Origin: Methyloversatilis universalis
Lineage (GTDB): Bacteria > Pseudomonadota > Gammaproteobacteria > Methylococcales > Methylococcaceae
Assembly: GCA_020723665.1 (NCBI GenBank)
Contig: DYIL01000001.1
Coordinates: 1-64,000, forward strand
Direction of reading: 5' to 3'
DNA: 64,000 nt
Part shown: positions 51,325 to 64,000 of the stretch, piece after piece
How the letters are laid out: each line of letters opens with the position of its first letter
Numbering within the stretch: the stretch's first letter is position 1
Program-made: the position numbers and the translations under genes
The notes under the pieces: generated by a model
What the model was told of the DNA's origin: nothing
Seen by the model: the letters and a program-made list of their open reading frames with translations, nothing else
The model's database searches: none

Positions 51325-51720
51325 ATGAAACAGCGCCTTAGAGTATTTCTATTGATCGCCGGAGTCAGTCTTGTGTGGATGACGATGGTGGCAGTCGAAC
51401 CAGCCAAAGGGGAAGGACCGCCCAAGATGCCGCCTCGCCAGGTGCTGTTGCAAAAGGAAGTTGATTTGGCGGCGTCCCGGATTACGGCGAATGTCATCCG
51501 TGTCTCATTTCCCGCTGGATATAAAACTCCCCTGCATATCCATGAAGGACCTGGACCGCGCTACGTCTTGAAAGGGAACCTCAAGGTCGAGGATGGTGGC
51601 GCGTCCCATGTGTACGGACCTGGAGACGTGTTCTGGGAGTCCGGCCAGGAAATGACGATAGAAAATGTTGGCGGTGCCGAGGCCGAGATGGTGATTTTCG
51701 AAATGGTAGCCCGGAAATAA
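51325..51720 (+). CDS. Exported single-domain cupin
   Basis: 131 residues. The N-terminal signal segment is VFLLIAGVSLVWMTMVA. The cupin barrel has SFPAGYKTPLHIHEGPGPRY (metal ligands His-x-His and a following Glu/Arg) and GDVFWESGQEMTIENVGGAE. It should fold as a small metal-binding periplasmic barrel of unknown activity. It is spaced 100 bases after the SDR, with the same orientation. Confidence 0.75.
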   Translation: MKQRLRVFLLIAGVSLVWMTMVAVEPAKGEGPPKMPPRQVLLQKEVDLAASRITANVIRVSFPAGYKTPLHIHEGPGPRYVLKGNLKVEDGGASHVYGPGDVFWESGQEMTIENVGGAEAEMVIFEMVARK

Positions 51721-51896
51721 TCTGCGGTAACGATTCTGTGTTTTACACTGCCGATTCGGTGCTCCAGCGGCCTAAGTCCAAAACGACAATCGCGCACACG
51801 GTCGATATATTATTTGAAAGTGACTATAAAGCTTGCCGTCTCCCATTTAAGACCATGAGCATCAGAACCTCGTCCAGTCGAAAAGAGCCGAAGCGG

Positions 51897-51989
51897 TTTA
51901 CTCATGAACGCTTGGGGAGTGTGAGTCCGGCGATCCGCACTGCGAAGCAGCTGTGCACTGAACGCAGCGTTCGGTTCACGAGACTCCGG
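51897..51989 (+). pseudogene. Remnant of a Fur-family (Zur-like) N-terminus
   Basis: One frame encodes FTHERLGSVSPAIRTAKQLC followed by TERSVRFTRLR. This resembles the first helices of Zur (AEALCxxxGVRLTPLR), then loses homology. Zur next to a CobW GTPase is a common zinc-starvation arrangement, which supports this weak match. The rest of 51721-52063 is not recognisable. Confidence 0.35.
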
Positions 51990-52063
51990 AAAAATCCCGA
52001 CTTGGAACATGACGTCGCAGTGCTCGCCGATAGGGCTGCGGCCCCACAAGCCCCGGGGGGCGT

Positions 52064-53053
52064 ATGTCGCTAAACCGCAAAGCCCGGCTTCCCGTCATCG
52101 TCCTGACCGGTTTTCTCGGTAGTGGCAAGACCACGCTGCTGAATCGCCTGCTGCATCAGGGACCGCGGACGGCGGTGCTCATCAACGAATTCGGCAGCAC
52201 ACCGGTGGATCAGCAGCTGATCGAGCGGCAGGATATCCCATTGATGACCCTGTCCGGCGGCTGCCTGTGCTGGCAGGTGCGGGAGGCTTTGGCGCCGGTA
52301 CTGAAAAATCTGTGGGTGGCGTGGAGCCGGGTCGGCTCGTTCGATCGGGTCATTATCGAGGCCAGCGGCGTCGCCAGCCCGGAGCCCATACTGGATACCC
52401 TGCTGCGGGATCGCTGGCTGGCCTCCCGCTACCGGCTGCACGCCGTCGTGGCCACGCTGGCGATACCCCACGCCCTGGAGCAACTGGACCGGTTTCCCGA
52501 GGCTCGCGCCCAAGTGGCTTGGGCGGATACCGTGGTGCTCACCCATGCCGATATGGCCGGCGCGGAGGACAAATTACGCCTTGAGGCCCGGTTGCACGAA
52601 CTCGCTCCGGCCACGCCCAGATTTTCTTCGTCATTACGAGGTGAGCTCGATGTCGAGGCCCTGTTGCGGACCCGTACCCGCGGCACCGACGGTCGGCCGC
52701 TGCCAAAGGGCACCGACCTGCCTGACCACGGTTTTCGCAGTCTTTCTTTATACCTGGACGATCCGCTGCCCTGGTTGCAGCTGCAAACCATGCTTGAAGG
52801 ATTGCTCGCTCGCCATCGCGAACACCTGGTGAGAATCAAGGGTGTTGTCTATCTGCCCGATCAAATCGAGCCGGTCGCCGTACACGCCGCATCGGGGCAG
52901 CTGTTTCCGCTGGTGCCCTTACCGGTTCATCCGACCGATGACCAGCGTGGCCGGTTGGTGTTCATCACCGCCGGCCCACTCGATCCCTTGGCCGAGGAAC
53001 TGATGGCCGCCATCCACGGTAGCGCTATTCAGGGTTCGGTCCGCCTCCATTGA
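52064..53053 (+). CDS. CobW/G3E-family GTPase (metal chaperone type)
   Basis: 329 residues. VIVLTGFLGSGKTTLLNRLL is the Walker A region, VLINEFGSTPVDQQLI is switch I, and VIIEASGVASPEPIL is the Walker B region. DTVVLTHADMAG stands where TKxD is normal. The metal motif that is usually CxCC reads GGCLCWQ (Cys67, Cys69, Trp70), so one ligand is lost. The C-terminal CobW domain is present. G3E proteins load Zn, Co or Ni into target enzymes; the altered motif may change metal preference. It starts at an ATG after CGGGGGGCGT. Confidence 0.85.
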   Translation: MSLNRKARLPVIVLTGFLGSGKTTLLNRLLHQGPRTAVLINEFGSTPVDQQLIERQDIPLMTLSGGCLCWQVREALAPVLKNLWVAWSRVGSFDRVIIEASGVASPEPILDTLLRDRWLASRYRLHAVVATLAIPHALEQLDRFPEARAQVAWADTVVLTHADMAGAEDKLRLEARLHELAPATPRFSSSLRGELDVEALLRTRTRGTDGRPLPKGTDLPDHGFRSLSLYLDDPLPWLQLQTMLEGLLARHREHLVRIKGVVYLPDQIEPVAVHAASGQLFPLVPLPVHPTDDQRGRLVFITAGPLDPLAEELMAAIHGSAIQGSVRLH

Positions 53054-53219
53054 TTGAGAGGCCTTGTTTCAGAACATGACCAACCATAGCCTCTCTTCGG
53101 ATTCCCCTGCGGCAGTCTCTTCAAGCAAGCGCCGCCAGTATGCGTTCCAGATCTAGGTTCAATTCTCAGCCCCATTCGCTCTGCGATTAACTCGGCGACT
53201 GCCGACGCTTATCGGCGGG

Positions 53220-53435
53220 TTGCGTTTGAGGCTGCACCACGGCTTCTATTGCATCGGCTGTTGCAGGGCCGAGATGCTGGTGATGTTTGCCGTGGGCGTA
53301 ATGAACCTGCTCTGGATGGGACTGATCACCCTGGCGATCGTGGCGGAGCGCTATGTGCCCGGACCGGAAGGCAGCGTTCGAAAGCTGGTGGGCATTGGGC
53401 TGATGGCTTGGGGCTGTAACCAATGGATAAGATGA
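53220..53435 (+). pseudogene. C-terminal fragment of a DUF2182 predicted metal-binding membrane protein
   Basis: The frame encodes LHHGFYCIGCCRAEMLVMFA followed by VGVMNLLWMGLITLAIV. This is the last two membrane segments of DUF2182 with its YCxGCC motif. Intact family members are about 260 residues. The only start is a TTG at the break point, so it is 5' truncated. The 160 bases before it contain nothing recognisable. Confidence 0.65.
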
Positions 53436-53509
53436 TCTCGAAGACTGACCTACGGTAATCGTCGGACGATTACCGTCTTGATGGAATCGAACCCATCGGG
53501 CCGCAAGTG

Positions 53510-53680
53510 ACGCACGTCGTTCCAACTGGAGGTCCAAGTGGTCGAGCCGCGTATCATCCGTTCGGAACGTTGCCCGAAGTGTTGGCGACGGAGTTGGGTA
53601 CCAGCGGCTTCGGATTGGTAATTTCGACGCGCTGAGCATGGATCATCGCCTTCAAGGCAGCCAGACCTAGCAACTGAATC
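53510..53680 (-). pseudogene. IS66-family transposase (TnpC) fragment
   Basis: On the minus strand one frame has LRRQHFGQRSER, then a one-base shift leads to DDTRLDHLDLQLERRASL. Together they match the conserved start of IS66 TnpC (LRRxxFGxxSER ... LxQLxLxLE). No other part of the element is visible. The sequence from 53680 to 53936 has no recognised content. Confidence 0.5.
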
Positions 53681-53936
53681 TCCAGTCAAACAAATTGCCC
53701 ACTGCAAAACCCAATGAGGCTGTAGGGATAGGAAGAAGAAGCGAGAAATCTCAACGAGCGCACGAAGTGCATAGGATGCCTCGACTGAATGTGTGAAATG
53801 GTACTCTCGGATCCGTGAATCTCCTCTTGGAGAGCCGGTTGCGAGCCGACTGACGGCAGAAACCATTTCTCCATGAAGCGCGATACCTTCAACAAAGCAT
53901 TCCATTAATCCAAGCTTGCCCAAGCGCATGACTCTC

Positions 53937-54360
53937 TCATCTGAGTAATCGCAATCCATTGAAGATCACCAAGAGCGAGGCGCCCATGTCCGCGGCGATG
54001 GCGGACCAGAGGGAAGCGCTGCCGAGGAAGGTCAGAACAACAAAAACGCCTTTGACGGTCAGCGAGAATGCGATGTTTTGACGGATGACGGCCAGGGTGC
54101 GCCGGGAGTGGTGGATCAGCCAAGGCAGCCTCGACAGATCGTCGGACATCAGGGCGATGTCGGCGGTCTCGATGGCGGCATCGCTCCCCGCCGCGCCCAT
54201 GGCAATCCCCAAGGTAGCCCGCGCCATCGCCGGGGCATCGTTCACGCCATCGCCCACCATGGCCACCTGGCCGTATTCGGCAACCAGGGTTTCCATGGCT
54301 GCCACCTTGTCCGCCGGCAGCAGCTCGGCACGAATCCGTCACGCCCATTTCCTGGGCGAT
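53937..54360 (-). pseudogene. 3' fragment of a ZntA-type P1B ATPase
   Basis: It encodes [40 protein letters not shown] and the last membrane segments, ending FNGLRLLR. It is a close copy of the end of the fusion gene at 56439. Upstream, QRIAQEMGV and [12 protein letters not shown] are in different frames, and then homology stops near 54360. It cannot make an active pump. Confidence 0.8.
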
Positions 54361-54404
54361 GCGCTGATTTCAGGTGTTGCAATCGTCGGTCGTTAACTTA
54401 TGGC

Positions 54405-54950
54405 CTAAAAATGATGATCGTCACCCTCATGGTCGTCGCGACATGTGGCGGTATGGGGATGATCGTTGCAGTCGTCCCATGGTGGCGGTGTGGGGCTGGG
54501 GGCATGGGTGCAATGGGAAAAGGGTTCGCCCCAAAACCCGGCACAGCGGCTTTGCGCGTTATTTTGAGCGCCGACCAAGTCGGGATCGGTCGCGTTAGGC
54601 TGCATCCATGCCCATCCTTGATCGAGTTGGTAAATCGCCGCATCGGCATAAAATCCTCCCCTCAATTGACAGGCCACCCGGCCGTCACTGAAACCAGGGC
54701 CGGGATTGTCGATGGAGACATGGACGCGGCGGTTTCGGCAGAGTTTGGCCAGCTTGGCGCGCGATTTTCCGAACCCACGTTGGTGCTTCTGCGGCGCCTC
54801 TATTCCCGTCAGATGAATTCTGACTTTTTGATGGCCGTGCCGAACGGTCAGACGATCACCGGATTGGATCGAGATCACCTTGCCGGTATCGGAAAGGGCA
54901 GCCACGGGCAGGGCAAGCGTCAGAGCAACGAAAAGTCGAATCGGTTTCAT
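54405..54950 (-). CDS. Secreted nuclease-like (SNase fold) protein with His-rich tail
   Basis: 181 residues. The signal peptide is RLFVALTLALPVAALS. A staphylococcal-nuclease-like OB fold follows: VISIQSGDRLTVRHGHQKVR, then IHLTGIEAPQKHQRGFGKSR and AIYQLDQGWAWMQP. The catalytic signature GIDAPE is changed to GIEAPQ, so the general-base Glu is Gln and Asp is Glu; activity is doubtful. The last 25 residues are Asp/His-rich with two Cys (DDCNDHPHTATCRDDHEGDD), a likely metal-binding tail. It may have become a periplasmic metal binder (inference). Confidence 0.7.
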   Translation of the reverse strand: MKPIRLFVALTLALPVAALSDTGKVISIQSGDRLTVRHGHQKVRIHLTGIEAPQKHQRGFGKSRAKLAKLCRNRRVHVSIDNPGPGFSDGRVACQLRGGFYADAAIYQLDQGWAWMQPNATDPDLVGAQNNAQSRCAGFWGEPFSHCTHAPSPTPPPWDDCNDHPHTATCRDDHEGDDHHF

Positions 54951-55123
54951 CGCTGTTCTTCATCGGTCAGGACAAGGTAAAAAGTATGGAGGTTCGTGTG
55001 AACCGTGGCAGCCTTTTCCAGGCCAACAATTACCGTCCTAAGTTATTGTGGCGGTGGTGAGGGGGTGGGCCACCTAACGCTAACCCAATGTTCTCCCTAC
55101 AGAGCTTGCCTCTCCAAATCCCT

Positions 55124-56017
55124 TCACAGTGGCACCTCAGCGGTCTTTCGACTGGTCTGTTCCACCTGAATGGTCGAGTGGTCGAGCTTGAACTTCTCCC
55201 TGAGGGCCGTTGTCACCCGTTCTATCACCACCGCCGAGAATTCCGGAGGCGCGTGGTCCGCCAGTACTACATGGGCGCTGAGCGCGTCGATGCCCGAGGT
55301 GATCGTCCAGACGTGCAGATCGTGGACAGAGGCGACCCCCTCGATATCGAGCATCGTCTGCTCGACCTCTACCAGGTTGATATGCGCTGGCGTGGCTTCG
55401 AGCAGAATGTTCACGGCCTGCGTCATCAGTTTCCAGGTGCGCGGCAGAATGAACAGGCCGATCAAGACGCTAAAGATGGGGTCGGCATAGTACCAGCCGG
55501 TAGCCCACATGATCCCGCCGGCCACGAGAACGCCGACTGAACTGAGTAGGTCGCTGACGACCTCGAGGAAAGCGCCCCGCAGGTTCAAGCTCTCCTTCGC
55601 GCCCCGGCGCAAGAGCCAGATGCCGATCAGGTTCACGACCAAGCCGACTACCGCTACGGCCAGCATGGGCAAACTGGATACCTCGGGAGGCTCCTGAAAA
55701 CGGCGGTAGGCTTCATACAAGATGTAGAAGGAGATTAGGAACAGGACTGCGGCGTTGGTTAGCGCCGCTAGAATTTCGACCCGGTAGTAGCCGTAGGTCT
55801 TGGTCGGCGATGCCGGCTTTGCAGACATCCAGGCGGCGAAAAGGGCCAGCCCCAGCCCGCCCACGTCGGTGAGCATATGAGTCGCGTCCGCGAGCAGCGC
55901 AAGGCTGTTCGTCCAGAGCCCGGCCACGACTTCCACGAAGAAGTAGGTAAAGGTCAGACCGAAGGTGGTCCACAGCAAACGGCGATTCCGGGCTGTGACC
56001 GATACCAATGTACTCAT
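55124..56017 (-). CDS. czcD: CDF-family cation exporter (CzcD type)
   Basis: 297 residues, six membrane segments and a C-terminal cytosolic domain. The first metal site is LLADATHMLTDVGGLGLALF (His and Asp). In the second helix the usual HxxxD is ExxxD (AFLEVVSDLLSSVGVLVAGG), an altered site-A ligand set. The C-terminal domain has VHDLHVWTITSGIDALSAHV with the usual His/Asp. It exports Zn, Cd or Co. AGGAGC precedes the ATG by eight bases. It lies downstream of the czc operon on the same strand, though a 65-base gap separates it from the DUF3147 gene. Confidence 0.88.
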   Translation of the reverse strand: MSTLVSVTARNRRLLWTTFGLTFTYFFVEVVAGLWTNSLALLADATHMLTDVGGLGLALFAAWMSAKPASPTKTYGYYRVEILAALTNAAVLFLISFYILYEAYRRFQEPPEVSSLPMLAVAVVGLVVNLIGIWLLRRGAKESLNLRGAFLEVVSDLLSSVGVLVAGGIMWATGWYYADPIFSVLIGLFILPRTWKLMTQAVNILLEATPAHINLVEVEQTMLDIEGVASVHDLHVWTITSGIDALSAHVVLADHAPPEFSAVVIERVTTALREKFKLDHSTIQVEQTSRKTAEVPL

Positions 56018-56082
56018 TGCTAGTAGCTCCTACACCACATGTCACTCCAGCTCCCCCCACGTCTAAGCATCGGGAAGAGTTG

Positions 56083-56433
56083 CTAAAGACGCATCCCCGC
56101 GTAGCCGAGCACCAGATAGTACAAGGCGTAAAAGCTCACGGTCGCTGCCCCCGCCAGGCTCAGCGCCGCGAGGAAAGGCAAGCCGATGCGCAGAAACCAA
56201 GCGAACAGTGGGAAGAAGGCCAGCGACGGGATCACTGCCCAAAAAATTCCCATTGCCAGCCCAGCGACCGATCGAACATCGCGGGTGTTCACCCAAAACC
56301 AGGTCAAGGCCAATAGCGAAGTGAGCGGCAATGCCGCGAGGATGGCGCCCAGCCATACCGAGCGCTTGGCCGTTTCCGAAACCGCCACGACCACCACGGC
56401 GGTCAAGAGCGTCTTGATGATCAGACGGAGCAT
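56083..56433 (-). CDS. DUF3147 membrane protein
   Basis: 116 residues, four membrane segments (IIKTLLTAVVVVAVSETAKR, LGAILAALPLTSLLALTWFW, and two more) ending LVLGYAGMRL. DUF3147 proteins of unknown role commonly sit in czc-type clusters. The ribosome site AGGAGATAGCC lies over the stop codon of the preceding fusion gene, so it is translationally linked to it. Confidence 0.75.
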   Translation of the reverse strand: MLRLIIKTLLTAVVVVAVSETAKRSVWLGAILAALPLTSLLALTWFWVNTRDVRSVAGLAMGIFWAVIPSLAFFPLFAWFLRIGLPFLAALSLAGAATVSFYALYYLVLGYAGMRL

Positions 56434-56438
56434 CGCGG

Positions 56439-61868
<5,430 letters not shown>

Positions 61869-61869
61869 T

Positions 61870-62185
61870 CATAAAATGGAATGCGTCGTGTACCGGGCTT
61901 CGTCGTGCCGGCCCAGTATGACGATCGCCGTGCCGAGCAACCTGACTTCTGTTTTCATCCAATCCAGCACGGATCATCCGATACCATCCCCTTCTTCGAA
62001 CCAAATCAAGGCGGGGAGCACGGCACCGCCATAAGCCACAAAGGCCCGGCCGCTCGCGGCCAGATGCAGCGGGAGCAGCCACACGAACATCGAAAGGTCG
62101 ATTGCCGCCGGTAGTGGTACCCATAAGCAGCCGCCCTCGCGGAACCACGGATAGGGCACGAAGTGACCAGCGGTCTAGGGTAGAG
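61870..62185 (-). pseudogene. Remnant of a YnfA/UPF0060 membrane protein
   Basis: One frame gives VPYPWFREGGCLWVPLPAAI and FVWLLPLHLAASGRAFVAYG, then stops. Another continues VLDWMKTEVRLLGTAIVILG. Both match the small UPF0060 (YnfA) family, whose full length is about 108 residues. The N-terminal helix is gone and a frameshift is present. It fills the gap between czcB and the czcA fusion. Confidence 0.6.
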
Positions 62186-62281
62186 CAGTGACGCCGAAAA
62201 GCCCGGTAGTTTTCGATAGGAACGCGCTTGAAGTCGATGGTCGTCGATGGTGATACGCACATGGTCCGAACCGCCTGCATG

Positions 62282-63796
62282 TCAGTGTTCATGGGTGGCC
62301 TCGGCCTTGCCCAGCTCCGCCTTCAGCACAAAGCTGTTTCCGGCCGCATAATGTTCGCCTGCCGAAAGCCCTTTCAGCACTTCCACGAAGCCGCGGTCGC
62401 GGCGCCCCAATTCCAGCGGACGCACCTCAAACTGGTCGCCATATCGCGCGAACACCACCTGGGAATCTCGCCAAGCCTGTACGCCTTCCGCCGCTACCGC
62501 CACCGGCACGGTGATTTCCTCCTGTACCACTTCCACGGTGACGAACAGACCCGCACGCCAGTGTCCCTCGGGATTGGGCAGATGCACGTGAGCCGGCGCG
62601 GCGCGGGTCTCGCTGCCCACCAGGGGGCCGAGATAGTCGACAGGTGCTTCCGCCTCCAGGTTCAGCGCGGGCGCTCTGATTCGGACCTTCTGACCCACGC
62701 GAACCCGGTTCAAGTATTTGGCGGGTACGCTGAATTCCCCCCAGACGGTAGAGAGATCGGCAATGACGAACACGGTGGTATCCGCATGGACGGCTTCGCC
62801 CGTTACCGCATGCTTTTCAACCACTTGCCCATCCAGCGGCGCACGTAGCTCGTAGCGGGCGAACGATACGCTGGCTCCGCTGCCGATACGGTCGATCTCC
62901 GCCGGGATTATGCCGAGCGCGGCCAATTGCTGCCGGGCGGATGTCGCGGCGATTTCCGCTTCCGCGAGATCGGTGCGGGCGGCGAGAAAATCCTGTTCGG
63001 CGGAAATCTTCTCGCGCCAGAGGCGGTCTTCCCGCTCGAATCGGGATTTGGCCAGCGCCAGGCGTTTGACCGCCGTGGCATACCGGCTTTTAAGGTCCGC
63101 CAGCTCACGGCTTTCCAGCACGGCGATCACTTCGCCCCGGCGTACGGCGTCCCCCAAGTGCTTACGCACCTCCACCGCGACCCCGGCCACCCTCGGCACC
63201 ACATGGGCCAGGCGGCCCTGGTCGAACTGGATTTCGCCGGGCAGCTCCAGGACCGTCTCGATCGTCGAAGGTCCAGCGGCTTTCACCTCGATGCCGGCAT
63301 CTCGGACCGATTCGGGGCTGAGCGTCACCCGGCCTTCCACCTGAGAATACGCGAAGTCATGGGACTTGCCGGCATATTCGGCCCGGACCTTCACATCAAA
63401 GGAATGGGGTTCCTCGATGACCGCATTGCCCAAGAGGTAATCCGCTTCCTTGCGGAAGGGAATACGATCGATGCGGCCGCCTAGCCGATGGAGCTCGATG
63501 CTGAGCGTGATCCGATCGGGCGGCAAGGGCTTTTCGTCCTCATAGGCGTATACCCGGAACCGGGGCGGGCCGCTCTTTTCGTCGATCATGACCTCCAGGG
63601 CGAAGTCGTCCTCGGACACAAGCCTTCCGCCGTGGGGACCGCGGGTGGTGTGCTCTGCGTGTTCCTCGCCGGCGTATTCGCCGTGACCATGTTCCTCTTC
63701 GCCGACCTGATGCGGCTCCGAGGTCAAGATCAGGGCCGCGAGCACCACCCCGATCAGGAACAGCGCGGCGATGAGTGATGATTGTTTGATGTTCAT
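62282..63796 (-). CDS. czcB: CzcB-type membrane-fusion protein
   Basis: 504 residues. The N-terminal anchor is SSLIAALFLIGVVLAALILT. A His/Glu-rich periplasmic stretch (GEEEHGHGEYAGEEHAEHTT) follows, typical of CzcB and able to bind Zn. Then the MFP hairpin and barrel: ELPGEIQFDQGRLAHVVPRV, LAKSRFEREDRLWREKISAE, YELRAPLDGQVVEKHAVTGE and IADLSTVWGEFSVPAKYLNR. It links the CzcA pump with the outer-membrane channel. It starts at the ATGA overlap with czcC. Its stop is followed by the ynfA remnant rather than directly by czcA. Confidence 0.9.
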   Translation of the reverse strand: MNIKQSSLIAALFLIGVVLAALILTSEPHQVGEEEHGHGEYAGEEHAEHTTRGPHGGRLVSEDDFALEVMIDEKSGPPRFRVYAYEDEKPLPPDRITLSIELHRLGGRIDRIPFRKEADYLLGNAVIEEPHSFDVKVRAEYAGKSHDFAYSQVEGRVTLSPESVRDAGIEVKAAGPSTIETVLELPGEIQFDQGRLAHVVPRVAGVAVEVRKHLGDAVRRGEVIAVLESRELADLKSRYATAVKRLALAKSRFEREDRLWREKISAEQDFLAARTDLAEAEIAATSARQQLAALGIIPAEIDRIGSGASVSFARYELRAPLDGQVVEKHAVTGEAVHADTTVFVIADLSTVWGEFSVPAKYLNRVRVGQKVRIRAPALNLEAEAPVDYLGPLVGSETRAAPAHVHLPNPEGHWRAGLFVTVEVVQEEITVPVAVAAEGVQAWRDSQVVFARYGDQFEVRPLELGRRDRGFVEVLKGLSAGEHYAAGNSFVLKAELGKAEATHEH

Positions 63797-64000
63797 TTAG
63801 GCTCCTCTGGAACTGGGACGACGGCGAGCCGCTCGCCGATGAGCCGCTCCACTTCGGCGACCGCCTGGTGATAGGCGGTGAGGGCGCGGAGATATTGCGT
63901 TCTGGCGGCGAACAGCGTGCGTTGGGTGTCCAGGACATCCAGCAGGGCGAATTTGCCGAGGCGATAGCCTTTTTGCACCGCGTCGAAAGCGCTCTCGGCG
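63793..64000 (-). CDS. czcC: Outer-membrane channel CzcC, C-terminal end (runs off the window)
   Basis: The last 68 codons are visible: ESAFDAVQKGYRLGKFALLD, VLDTQRTLFAARTQYLRALT and YHQAVAEVERLIGE, the final helical repeat of TolC/CzcC proteins. The frame is open to the end of the window. The TGA overlaps the czcB ATG. It is probably the first or second gene of the czc operon. Confidence 0.85.
   Translation of the reverse strand, partial: AESAFDAVQKGYRLGKFALLDVLDTQRTLFAARTQYLRALTAYHQAVAEVERLIGERLAVVPVPEEPK

Overview
The window is a GC-rich (about 60 percent by eye) gammaproteobacterial chromosome segment. It carries an unusually dense metal-handling region mixed with mobile-element debris. 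A bufferin-type metallophore operon, several HME-RND efflux systems and the style of the mer genes would fit a methanotroph of the Methylococcales. No methane-oxidation, rRNA or ribosomal gene is present to confirm this, so the taxonomy is an inference.

Layout. 0.5-4.2 kb: one end of an integrated element. It has a 3' fragment of a tRNA-Ile(CAU) gene that looks like an attachment site, then a minus-strand block (zinc-ribbon protein, small unknowns, CHC2/Toprim primase) in which genes are preceded by paired GC-rich mini-hairpins. 4.5-7 kb: YVTN beta-propeller protein, truncated ChrB, EamA transporter with a His-rich tail. 7-10.8 kb: bufferin system (BufA-like precursor, CDF transporter, MNIO maturase BufB, BufC), a tiny Met-rich membrane protein and a methyltransferase. 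10.9-15.7 kb: second Met-rich mini-protein, a large SDR/SPW/VKOR fusion, Cys/Met-rich membrane peptides and an ArsP-like permease. 15.8-19.9 kb: decay zone (DsbA, CcdA, ABC-F, IS630 and other transposase fragments) around an intact citrate synthase gene. 20-30.4 kb: ApbE, two related lipoproteins, a collapsed efflux operon scar, a divergent pair of short proteins with the same C-terminus, and an intact cusC-cusB-cusA-like operon. 30.5-37.5 kb: a putative PD-(D/E)XK-type nuclease, then MerR-controlled modules: a thioredoxin-like protein, a YPC-type P1B ATPase with an HMA partner, and merR with a thioredoxin-like protein and CcdA. 37.8-47 kb: mercury resistance with merT-merP-merA-membrane protein-merA, an orphan HvfA/bufferin-like precursor, a Hg-type merR, nrtS, a TauE/SafE pseudogene split by an IS, and merP-merD-merC-like genes. 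47-51.7 kb: a sigma-54 activator facing a sigma-54 promoter and a methyltransferase, carbonic anhydrase, SDR and cupin series. 52-56 kb: CobW GTPase, remnants, secreted nuclease-like protein, CzcD. 56-64 kb: czcC-czcB-czcA operon in which czcA is fused in frame to a complete zntA-type P1B ATPase (1799 residues), followed by a DUF3147 gene.

How it fits together. The window covers most known ways of dealing with soft and transition metals: periplasmic Cys-rich peptide binding, RND tripartite export (Cu/Ag type and Zn/Cd/Co type), P1B ATPases, CDF exporters, Hg(II) uptake and reduction, and HMA chaperones. At least seven long-spacer (19-20 bp) MerR-type promoters tie many of these together. Three of them share one operator design (CCGNA/TACG half sites), as does a variant fourth, so the Hg-type MerR may run a scattered regulon including the orphan precursor gene. 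The many truncated copies show that the region grows by capture and recombination.
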